The notes beneath the pieces were generated by a model. That model made no database searches. It had not been told where the DNA came from and saw nothing but the letters and a program-made list of their open reading frames with translations. The translations under genes were made by a program, and so were the position numbers. A stretch of 15,005 nt of DNA from JANFXS01 sp022791155 (GTDB taxonomy: Bacteria; Bacillota; Clostridia; Lachnospirales; Anaerotignaceae): the NCBI GenBank assembly GCA_949743895.1, contig CATJUX010000045.1:1-15005 (forward strand), read 5' to 3'. Position 1 is the stretch's first letter; each line of letters begins with the position of its first letter. Shown piece by piece: positions 1 to 6,375 of this stretch.

Positions 1-1
1 A

Positions 2-1891
2 GAAGTTCACTCAATGCTTAACCGTATGGTTGAGTTGGCAACACAGTCTGCCAACGGCACATATGACAACGAAACAAGCCGTGCTAACCTTCAAAAAGAG
101 ATCAAATCTCTCCTTGATGAAGTTGACCGTATCTCCGAAAGCACAAACTTCAACAGCATCAATCTTCTTGACGGTTCAATTGGCGATGCCAAAGGCGTTG
201 AATTTGGCACAGCCGCCGTTGTAGACGGCACAGCAATTGGCGCCGCTGCAACAATTGGCAAAACTGAAGTTGGCGAACTTCAGGCTGGAAAAGAAGCAGT
301 TGCCGCTGAAAGCTACTTCTATATGCCTGAAGAAATTCAGGTAAGCTATGACGCTGCTAACAATCAAGCTGGTACAACAACAATTGACATCACTCTTGAT
401 GACGGCAAGGGCGCCCAAAGCAAAATCACATTGACAGCCACAGGCGCTAACACAGCTGGCGATGTTACAAAATTCACTATGGAAGACGTGGCCAAAGTGT
501 TGGCTGGCGGAACTGTTACTGGCCTCACTGCCGCTGTTGATGGAAATGGCGACCTTGACACTGTTGCCAAAGTTCAGGCTGCTTATGACTTCAAGTTTGA
601 AAACAACAAACTTGTTGTAACAGCTAAAAACGAAGGCGCTGGATGGGGAGTTTCAGCTTTCGCTGTAGCTGGTACAGGTGGTGCTGCTGGTGACGGTGCT
701 GAAGACATCGCTGAAATGACAAAAGTTCTTCACGAAGACTATGCAAGTGCAGTTGGAACAGCTCCAAACGGCTTCACAGATCCAATCGACCTTGGCGCTG
801 AAACAAAAGAATCCATCAAAGGCGCTGACGCTGTTGACGGCAAATATAAGGTTGCCAGCACAGTTGCAACTCTTGCAAGCGGAGCCGCTCTTCACGGAAG
901 TGCGCTTGAAATCAACGGCAAAACATACATCATGAAAGATTCTACACAGGATCTTGATCCATCTATCGACACAAGCAAAGTCACTGTTGTTGAATACAAC
1001 GCAGCAAATGCCACAGACTACACAAAGAACGACAACGCTTCTGTAGCACTTGCTCAGGCTGTGAACAAAGCTGAAACTGACATTCAGGCCAAAGTTGAAG
1101 CTGACGGAAAAATCACATTCTCCGAAACAGAAGCTTATGGCAACAAAGTTTATGCCGGAAATGCTGAATCAATCGACTTTGCAAGCATAATCAAACCTTC
1201 CAGCATGAAGATTGGCGGTTCGGGAGCAAACAAAGAAATCACAATCACAGACGAACTCACAGACGGCATGCAGGTAACTGTAAACGGCAAAACATATGAA
1301 TTCGTTAAAGACGGCGCTGAAGCCACAAAAGGCAAAATTGCCATTGCTTTCAAAGAAGGCGACGCTGCCGCAAATGCTCAGGCGCTCTTTGACGCCATCC
1401 AAGCAAACGATGCCACAACAGCTGCAACAGCAACTATAACAGGCGCAAAAATCAACCTCGGAAGCGAAACAGTTGCCACAGACGCTAACTCCAAAGGCCT
1501 CACACTTCAGGTTGGTGACACAGCAGACAACTTCCAGAAAGTTAACGTTGTTGTTAAGAGCACAAGCGCTGCTTCCCTTGGAATCGACGGAATCGACATC
1601 AGCACACAGGATGGCGCTTCAGCTGCAATCGACAAAATCAAAGCTGCAATCAATCAGGTTTCATCAACACGTGGTGACTTGGGTGCAACACAGAACAGAC
1701 TTGAGCACACAATCAACAACCTTGGTGTAACAACAGAGAACTTGACAGCTGCTGAAAGCCGCATCAGAGACACAGACATGGCTGAAGAAATGATGAACTA
1801 CACTAAGAACAACATCCTCGTTCAGGCAGCACAGGCTATGCTTGCACAGGCCAACACTGTTCCTCAGGGCGTTCTTCAGCTCCTTCAGTAA
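2..1891 (+). CDS. fliC: Flagellin, 5'-truncated by window edge
   Basis: Structural subunit of the flagellar filament, exported through the flagellar type III apparatus. The reading frame is open from the first full codon (EVHSMLNRMVELATQSANGT), a classic flagellin N-terminal D1 segment, so the true start lies upstream of the window; the Met at base 14 is internal. The C-terminal D1/D0 helices are clear in the last ~90 residues (LGATQNRLEHTINNLGV, ESRIRDTDMAEEM, QAMLAQANTVPQGVLQLL). Between them lies a very long variable region of over 400 residues, rich in Ala, Thr, Asp and Gly, with two related stretches (INGKTYIMKD near bases 910-945 and VNGKTYEFVKDG near 1279-1314), suggesting duplicated outer domains. 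Even truncated it has 629 residues, longer than many complete flagellins. Codon use (GCT, CTT, ACA, GGC) looks like that of a highly expressed gene. A strong terminator follows. Confidence 0.95.
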   Translation, partial: EVHSMLNRMVELATQSANGTYDNETSRANLQKEIKSLLDEVDRISESTNFNSINLLDGSIGDAKGVEFGTAAVVDGTAIGAAATIGKTEVGELQAGKEAVAAESYFYMPEEIQVSYDAANNQAGTTTIDITLDDGKGAQSKITLTATGANTAGDVTKFTMEDVAKVLAGGTVTGLTAAVDGNGDLDTVAKVQAAYDFKFENNKLVVTAKNEGAGWGVSAFAVAGTGGAAGDGAEDIAEMTKVLHEDYASAVGTAPNGFTDPIDLGAETKESIKGADAVDGKYKVASTVATLASGAALHGSALEINGKTYIMKDSTQDLDPSIDTSKVTVVEYNAANATDYTKNDNASVALAQAVNKAETDIQAKVEADGKITFSETEAYGNKVYAGNAESIDFASIIKPSSMKIGGSGANKEITITDELTDGMQVTVNGKTYEFVKDGAEATKGKIAIAFKEGDAAANAQALFDAIQANDATTAATATITGAKINLGSETVATDANSKGLTLQVGDTADNFQKVNVVVKSTSAASLGIDGIDISTQDGASAAIDKIKAAINQVSSTRGDLGATQNRLEHTINNLGVTTENLTAAESRIRDTDMAEEMMNYTKNNILVQAAQAMLAQANTVPQGVLQLLQ

Positions 1892-1988
1892 TTATATAAA
1901 ATCAGTTAAGCGCATGCTTATAAATTGGAAAATGTCATTAAATGACGATATTTCCGGAAATTGGAACATTTGAAACATTTCACAACCC

Positions 1989-2010
1989 TTAAGAAACACA
2001 TTAAGAAACA
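1989..2010. repeat. Tandem direct repeat in flagellin 3' region
   Basis: TTAAGAAACA occurs twice (1989-1998 and 2001-2010) with a 12-base period, between the flagellin stop and its terminator. Function unknown; it may be simple AT-rich drift. Confidence 0.5.
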
Positions 2011-2037
2011 AAACCCATATATACAACGCAACATATG

Positions 2038-2063
2038 AGGCCGGCTAAAAGCCGGCCTTTTTT
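2038..2063 (+). terminator. Intrinsic terminator of the flagellin gene
   Basis: AGGCCGGC (2038-2045) pairs perfectly with GCCGGCCT (2051-2058), the T/A pair 2046/2050 can close an AAA loop, and a run of T follows (2059-2063). It lies about 150 bases after the flagellin stop and points in the same direction. Confidence 0.88.
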
Positions 2064-2351
2064 CATTGCCAATAAATTTCAAATTTGAATGCTCCCCAAA
2101 CACGCAGCCCAAATGCCGTTCAAAAAAATTTCACCCAAAAACAGGGAAGTCCTGTTCTGCAACAAAACTTCCCCGTTCCATAAATATCAAACAAATTTCT
2201 ATAATTAAACAATGTTGTATGCCCAATTTGCCTATATCATATACATAAGCAACTTTGCAACAAACCAACGAACTGCATACAGCCCGCAAAAAATTCACGA
2301 TTCCCAAACTGGTTCATGCTCCTGAAAATTCACATTTTTTTGTTTCAATTT
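2064..2351. other. Convergent intergenic region, flagellin / ilvC
   Basis: AT-rich spacer between two converging transcription units. It holds the probable ilv operon terminator (2137-2175) and, at its right edge, a 9-bp inverted repeat CTGAAAATT (2322-2330) / AATTTTCAG (2347-2355) that overlaps the ilvC stop codon. A TTTTTG run follows this repeat on the plus strand, so it may be a weak plus-strand terminator. No coding potential was recognised. Confidence 0.6.
2137..2175 (-). terminator. Probable terminator of the ilvBNC operon
   Basis: On the minus strand CGGGGAAG (2175-2168) pairs with CTTCCCTG (2149-2142), 8 bp with one G-U, followed by five T (2141-2137). The loop is 18 bases. It sits about 180 bases after the ilvC stop, somewhat far. 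A second short hairpin, AACAGG/CCTGTT, can form within the same bases. Confidence 0.55.
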
Positions 2352-3353
2352 TCAGTTTTTGTCAGATCCCGGCTTTCTCATGTGGCTTCTAAGCTCTTTT
2401 CCAACGCTTTCTGAAAGGTGCTGGCTCTGAATTCTCCTCATGGCTTCAAAATGTGGCCTCTTTGCCTGGTTTTCAAGTATCCACTCCCTTGCAAATGTTC
2501 CGTCTTGTATGTCCTTGAGTATTCCGCGCATGGCCTTTTTTGTGTCCTCTGTTATAATTTTAGGCCCGGCCGTATAGTCGCCATATTCAGCCGTGTCGCT
2601 TATAGAATGCCTCATGAACGATATTCCGTCGGCAACAGCCAAATCAATTATAAGCTTCATTTCATGCATACATTCAAAATAGGCGCTTTCCGGCTCATAT
2701 CCGGCCTCAACCAACACGTCAAACCCCGCTTTCATAAGCGCCACAACGCCGCCGCAAAGAACGGCTTGCTCGCCAAAGAGATCTGTCTCTGTCTCCTCCC
2801 TGAAAGTTGTTTCAAGAACGCCCGCCCTTGTTCCCCCAATGGCATCGGCATATGCAAGAGCCATGTCCTTTGCCCTTCCGCTCACATCTTGATAAACCGC
2901 TATGAGCATTGGAACTCCAAAATTGTCAAGGAACTGGCTTCTCACAGTGTGTCCAGGGGCTTTTGGCGCCACCATTATGACGTCAACGTCTTTTGGCGGA
3001 ACAATTTGGCCAAAGTGAATGTTAAACCCATGGGCAAACGCAAGCGCCGCGCCGCTTTTGATGTTTGGCGCTATCTCCTCGTCATAAAGTTTTGCCTGAA
3101 TTTCATCGTTCACAAGCACCATAACAATGTCGGCATCCTTCACTGCATCGCCTGTGTTCATAACTTTGAGCCCGGCTTCTTCCGCCCTTTTTTTGCTCTT
3201 TGACCCCTCATAAAGCCCAACCACAACATCAACGCCGCTGTCCTTGAGATTGAGCGCGTGGGCATGCCCCTGGCTGCCATATCCTATGACCGCAACCTTC
3301 TTCCCCTCAAGCATTCCTTTGACCACGTCTTCAGCATAATACATATTTGCCAT
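2352..3353 (-). CDS. ilvC: Ketol-acid reductoisomerase (NADP+)
   Basis: Second enzyme of Ile/Val synthesis: Mg-dependent alkyl migration and NADPH reduction of 2-acetolactate or 2-aceto-2-hydroxybutyrate to the dihydroxy acid. The protein has 333 residues, the usual short class I length. The Rossmann motif GYGSQGHAHALNL is at residues 24-36, followed by the cofactor loop GLYEGSKSKKR, whose Ser and Lys residues fit NADPH preference. AHGFNIHF (108-115) and the metal-binding segment ETDLFGEQAVLCGG (Asp191 and Glu195) are intact, as are ECMHEMKLIIDL and RHSISDTAEYGD in the C-terminal knotted domain. The start ATG is supported by AAGGAG 11 bases upstream. It is the last gene of the ilvB-ilvN-ilvC unit, 50 bases after ilvN. 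Confidence 0.97.
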   Translation of the reverse strand: MANMYYAEDVVKGMLEGKKVAVIGYGSQGHAHALNLKDSGVDVVVGLYEGSKSKKRAEEAGLKVMNTGDAVKDADIVMVLVNDEIQAKLYDEEIAPNIKSGAALAFAHGFNIHFGQIVPPKDVDVIMVAPKAPGHTVRSQFLDNFGVPMLIAVYQDVSGRAKDMALAYADAIGGTRAGVLETTFREETETDLFGEQAVLCGGVVALMKAGFDVLVEAGYEPESAYFECMHEMKLIIDLAVADGISFMRHSISDTAEYGDYTAGPKIITEDTKKAMRGILKDIQDGTFAREWILENQAKRPHFEAMRRIQSQHLSESVGKELRSHMRKPGSDKN

Positions 3354-3403
3354 TTCAAATCATTCTCCTTTATATAAAAATTAATAAATATTTAAAACCC
3401 TTT

Positions 3404-3931
3404 TTAAGCTGTTTCCTGTTTCCCCTGCTCATCTTTATAAAGACACGTTTTCCCACGCTCAACAGCAATCAGGCCCGTGCGGCAATATTCCAATATTCCA
3501 TAGCCCTCAACATATTTGAGGAAGGCATTCAACTTGCTGCTTTCGCCCGTCATTTCAACGCAAACGCTTCCCGGCGACATGTCCACAACTTTGCTCCTAA
3601 AAACGTTGGCGGCGTCTAAAACCTCTCTCAACGTTTCCCCCTGCGCGCTTATTTTGACAATCATGAGTTCCCTGAGAATTGTGTTTTCAGGCTTCATAAC
3701 CTCAACTTTTTTGACGTCATATAACTTTGAAATCTGTTTGATGAGCTGATCTTTTTTTCTGTTGTCGCCACTGGCCGTGATTGTGATCCGTGCATATGAA
3801 GGGTTTTCAGTCTCCCCCGATGTGAACGTGTCAATGTTGAAATCTCTCTGGCTGAAAAGAGAAGATATTCTTGTCAAAACTCCTGCCTGATTTGTGACGA
3901 TTATCGAAACAGCGAACCTTTCATATTTCAT
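3404..3931 (-). CDS. ilvN: Acetolactate synthase, small regulatory subunit
   Basis: Regulatory subunit that activates the IlvB catalytic subunit and usually mediates valine feedback inhibition. I place the start at the ATG at 3931 (MKYERFAVSI, 175 residues) because AAAAGGAG (3949-3942) lies 10 bases before it; an in-frame ATG eight codons upstream has no suitable ribosome binding site. The N-terminal ACT domain is plain (FAVSIIVTNQAGVLTRISSL, then FNIDTFTSG), keeping the Asn and Gly positions of the valine pocket known from IlvH/IlvN. The C-terminal domain includes LRELMIVKI and a typical ending SKLNAFLKYVEGYGILEY. It follows ilvB by 68 bases and precedes ilvC, the common ilvBNC order. The symbol ilvH would be equally acceptable. 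Confidence 0.95.
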   Translation of the reverse strand: MKYERFAVSIIVTNQAGVLTRISSLFSQRDFNIDTFTSGETENPSYARITITASGDNRKKDQLIKQISKLYDVKKVEVMKPENTILRELMIVKISAQGETLREVLDAANVFRSKVVDMSPGSVCVEMTGESSKLNAFLKYVEGYGILEYCRTGLIAVERGKTCLYKDEQGKQETA

Positions 3932-3999
3932 ATTGGCTGCACTCCTTTTTATCAAATTAAACTGCCTGAAATCTCAAACAAGCCAAACGCACTGCAAAA

Positions 4000-5655
4000 T
4001 TATTTAAGTATTATATTGTCAAGCGAGCCATTGGGCGGCACCATTGGCAAAACGTTTTCCTCGGGCGGTATTATGCAGTCGATAAGTGTTGGCCCTTCCT
4101 GAACAAATGCATTTTCAAGCGCAAGTTCAAGCTCCTCAATGCAATCCGCTCTATATCCTTTCGCTCCAAATGCCTCCGCAAGCTTCACAAAATCCGTTTT
4201 TCTGTCCAAAACAGTTGCCATATAATGGTTTTCAAAAAACAAACTTTGCCATTGGCGTATCATTCCCAACATTCCATTGTTGAGCACAACAACCGTCAAC
4301 GGAACGTTTTGGCTCACAGCCGTGGCCATTTCATTCAAATTCATGCCAAAGCTTCCATCGCCTGTGAACAGCACAACCCTCTTTCCTGTGGCCATATGCG
4401 CGCCTATTGCCGCACCCATGCCATAGCCCATTGTGCCAAGGCCGCCGCTTGTCAAGTGAGTTCGCGGCTTTTTGAATGTGTAATATTGAGCAACCCACAT
4501 TTGATGCTGTCCAACGTCAGTGGCCACAATTGTGTCGCCATTGGCCTTTGCATTGACGGCTTTTATGACATCCCATGGCATGATATAACTGCTGTTTTGC
4601 ATTTCACGCTTTTTGGCCTTGTGTTCTTCCATTATGCTGTGCCACTGTTCGTTTTGCTTTTGAGGACAATTTTCAGCCATATATTTCAAGGCTTCCTTCA
4701 AATCACCTGAAATTTTGATGTGAGCGTCAATATTTTTTCCGTGCTCGGCCACATCTATATCAATGTGTATTATTTTGGCATTTTCAGCAAATTTCGTTTT
4801 GTTCCCTGTTGCCCTTTCAGTGAAGCGCACCCCGGCGGCCACAATCAAATCGGCTTCAACAAACGCCCTTGTGGCGGCATATCTTCCGTGCATGCCGCTC
4901 ATTCCCAAGCAGCGCGGATTGTCGCCAGACATTGCTGTCAGCCCCATCATGCTGAATGACACATACGCATCGCATTTTTCGGCAAGCTTTTTAATTTCGT
5001 TGGAACAGTCGCCGTTCACAACGCCGCCGCCGCAATATATGAGCGGCTTTTTGCTTGCCTTCATGAGCTCCACTGCTTCATCAAGCAAGCTTTTTTCCGG
5101 TTGCCTGAACGGCTTTTTTTCGGCCTTCCCACGGGAAACAAATTCTGTTTTGGCCAGCTGCACATTTTTTGGTATGTCCACAAGCACAGGCCCGGGTCTT
5201 CCGCTTTTGGCCAAACTGAATGCCTCTCTGAGTGTGTCAGCCAATGTTTCCACACTTTTCACAAGGAAGCTGTGTTTCGACACAGGAATTGAAAGGCCAA
5301 TTGTGTCAACCTCCTGAAAACTGTCTGTTCCTATAAGCTCCATTGGAACATTTCCCGTTATCGCAACAATGGGGATTGAATCCGCATTGGCTGTGGCAAT
5401 GCCCGTTATGAGATTTGTGGCGCCCGGCCCTGATGTCGCCATGCAAACGCCAACCTCGCCGCTTGCGCGGCTATATCCGTCAGCGGCATGTGCCGCACCC
5501 TGCTCGTGTGCCGTCAGCACATGCTTAATTCTGTCTTTATATTCATATAAAGCATCATATATGTTGAGCACCTGTCCGCCCGGATAGCCAAAAACTGTTT
5601 TAACTCCCTGTTCAATGAGAACCTCAATTATAATCTGACACCCTGTTAACTGCAT
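4000..5655 (-). CDS. ilvB: Acetolactate synthase, large catalytic subunit
   Basis: Thiamine-diphosphate and FAD enzyme that condenses two pyruvates to 2-acetolactate, or pyruvate plus 2-oxobutyrate to acetohydroxybutyrate: the first common step of Val, Leu and Ile synthesis. With the ATG at 5655 the protein has 551 residues (MQLTGCQIIIEVL). This start is chosen because GGAGG (5667-5663) stands 7 bases upstream; an ATG 13 codons earlier has no such site. The catalytic Glu is Glu51 in TAHEQGAAHAADGY; SGPGATNLITGIA, the FAD-domain motif GMHGRYAATRAF and the ThDP/Mg motif GDGSFGMNLNE (from residue 432) are all present. It is the first structural gene of the operon, preceded by a ~400-base attenuator leader. 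That attenuation rather than feedback alone controls the operon is an inference. Confidence 0.97.
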   Translation of the reverse strand: MQLTGCQIIIEVLIEQGVKTVFGYPGGQVLNIYDALYEYKDRIKHVLTAHEQGAAHAADGYSRASGEVGVCMATSGPGATNLITGIATANADSIPIVAITGNVPMELIGTDSFQEVDTIGLSIPVSKHSFLVKSVETLADTLREAFSLAKSGRPGPVLVDIPKNVQLAKTEFVSRGKAEKKPFRQPEKSLLDEAVELMKASKKPLIYCGGGVVNGDCSNEIKKLAEKCDAYVSFSMMGLTAMSGDNPRCLGMSGMHGRYAATRAFVEADLIVAAGVRFTERATGNKTKFAENAKIIHIDIDVAEHGKNIDAHIKISGDLKEALKYMAENCPQKQNEQWHSIMEEHKAKKREMQNSSYIMPWDVIKAVNAKANGDTIVATDVGQHQMWVAQYYTFKKPRTHLTSGGLGTMGYGMGAAIGAHMATGKRVVLFTGDGSFGMNLNEMATAVSQNVPLTVVVLNNGMLGMIRQWQSLFFENHYMATVLDRKTDFVKLAEAFGAKGYRADCIEELELALENAFVQEGPTLIDCIIPPEENVLPMVPPNGSLDNIILK

Positions 5656-5774
5656 ATAAAAACCTCCAAAATGATATTTTGTGATGCTGTTCAAAAAAAT
5701 TTGCTGTCCATAAAAAGCAGTTCATCTTTATGTTTCAAATATACACAAATACAAAATCCAACATTTTTTTGTAT

Positions 5775-5809
5775 AAAAAAACCCCCACAGCGATTTGCTG
5801 TGGAGGTTT
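5775..5809 (-). terminator. ilv attenuator terminator (hairpin 3:4)
   Basis: On the minus strand CCTCCACAGC (5806-5797) pairs with GCTGTGGGGG (5791-5782), 10 bp with one U-G, loop of 5 bases, followed by seven T (5781-5775). The stem can be lengthened by three A-T pairs. It lies 120 bases upstream of the ilvB start and inside the ilv transcript, so it must be conditional for the operon to be expressed. Confidence 0.9.
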
Positions 5810-5833
5810 GAAAATTGTTCAAACTTTTTTGTC

Positions 5834-5941
5834 TCACACACATTCAATCAAATCGCCTTTGCCAACACAAATAACCTCATTGATAATAATGAGGTTAATA
5901 ATGCTGATAATGACGATTGAAAAAAGAGTGAAGTTTGTCAT
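5834..5941 (-). CDS. ilv operon leader peptide, 35 aa, Ile-rich
   Basis: Short reading frame on the ilv leader transcript, probably translated only for regulation. It starts MTNFTLFSIVIISIINL and continues IIINEVICVGKGDLIECV. It has ten Ile, four Val and three Leu, nearly half the peptide, with Ile codons in the clusters ATT ATC, ATT ATT and ATT ATT ATC. GGGAG (5955-5951) lies 9 bases before the ATG. The stop (TGA, 5836-5834) is 25 bases before the terminator stem. The codons AAC CTC ATT and AAT GAG GTT are the two arms of a perfect 9-bp hairpin, so translation and RNA folding are coupled. The strong Ile bias suggests Ile-tRNA is the main signal, with Val and Leu possibly contributing. Confidence 0.85.
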   Translation of the reverse strand: MTNFTLFSIVIISIINLIIINEVICVGKGDLIECV

Positions 5942-6290
5942 GTTAAATATCTCCCAAACAAGTTTTGTGACGTTGTCAATATATCTTTACCCAAACTGTT
6001 TTATGTCTGCCTATGTTTCATAAAAAGCCGTCTGCCGTTTCTCCGTTGCACTATACATTTTTTAGCATTCTAAACCTGCCCAAACAATTTGTCAATAGTT
6101 TTTTCAACATTTTTTCATTTTTCAAATGCCGTTTAACAATGCTTGAAACAATTTTTCGCAAAAACGTGAAGTCTCTCATTCCCCCAAACCTCAAACACAC
6201 ACTGCCTTAAAACATGCTTCAAAAATCAGTTTTGCCACTGCGGCTTTCACACAACACCACACAAAATTTCTAAATATGATAAATATGGCT
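5942..6290. other. Divergent intergenic region, ilv leader / FliD-like gene
   Basis: AT-rich region between two divergent units. It holds the ilv promoter and untranslated leader. The heptamer CCCAAAC (GTTTGGG on the ilv strand) occurs at 5953-5959, 5990-5996 and 6079-6085; the last is inside the promoter spacer. Beyond that, up to the sigma-D promoter, I see only A/T-rich low-complexity sequence without convincing coding potential. Confidence 0.5.
6067..6095 (-). promoter_or_regulatory. Sigma-A type promoter for the ilv operon
   Basis: Minus strand: perfect -35 TTGACA (6095-6090), 17-base spacer, -10 TAGAAT (6072-6067, 5 of 6). Transcription would begin near 6060, giving a leader of about 120 bases before the leader peptide. 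Confidence 0.75.
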
Positions 6291-6316
6291 TAAAATAAAG
6301 GTTTTTGTGCCGATAT
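6291..6316 (+). promoter_or_regulatory. Sigma-D (FliA-type) flagellar promoter
   Basis: TAAA (6291-6294), 14-base spacer, GCCGATAT (6309-6316). This matches the Bacillus sigma-D consensus (TAAA, about 15 bases, GCCGATAT) with no mismatch in the boxes. It lies 60 bases upstream of the FliD-like gene and marks that gene as late-flagellar. Confidence 0.85.
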
Positions 6317-6375
6317 AAATTATATAGGGGTTTATCCTGCCCAGCTTTTGATCAAAGAAGGAAGGAGGGAGTTTT

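Larger units (their letters stand above)
5656..6062 (-). promoter_or_regulatory. ilvBNC leader with ribosome-mediated attenuator
   Basis: Transcript leader of about 405 bases from the promoter at 6067-6095 to the ilvB start. In order it holds a ~120-base untranslated part, a 35-codon Ile-rich leader peptide (5941-5834), a hairpin 1:2 inside that peptide (AACCTCATT 5896-5888 with AATGAGGTT 5881-5873), and a terminator 3:4 (5809-5779) with a T-run. Segment 2 (GAGGTT, 5878-5873) is also complementary to segment 3 (AACCTC, 5808-5803), giving a mutually exclusive antiterminator. The run of Ile codons covers segment 1, so a ribosome stalled for want of Ile-tRNA would free segment 2. No T-box consensus (AGGGTGG...ACCGCG) was seen. 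The pairing is read from sequence; the mechanism is inferred from enterobacterial ilv/leu attenuators. Confidence 0.85.

Noticed and set aside
2322..2355. CTGAAAATT/AATTTTCAG hairpin as the ilvC terminator, and its likeness to the hairpin at 11171-11192
   Set aside because: On the ilvC strand no T-run follows the stem, and a better terminator lies further on. A similarity of 16 of 18 bases between the two AT-rich sites is expected by chance in a window of this size.
2418..3203. 261-codon open frame on the plus strand inside ilvC
   Set aside because: It is antisense to a fully conserved ilvC, has no ribosome binding site and its translation shows no recognisable protein.
4225..5317. Plus-strand open frames of 161 and 184 codons across ilvB
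   Set aside because: They are reverse-strand shadows of the conserved ilvB gene, without ribosome binding sites.
5775..6060. T-box riboswitch in the ilv leader
   Set aside because: A long leader with a terminator suggested a T-box, but no T-box consensus or specifier stem was seen, and an Ile-rich leader peptide explains the structure better.
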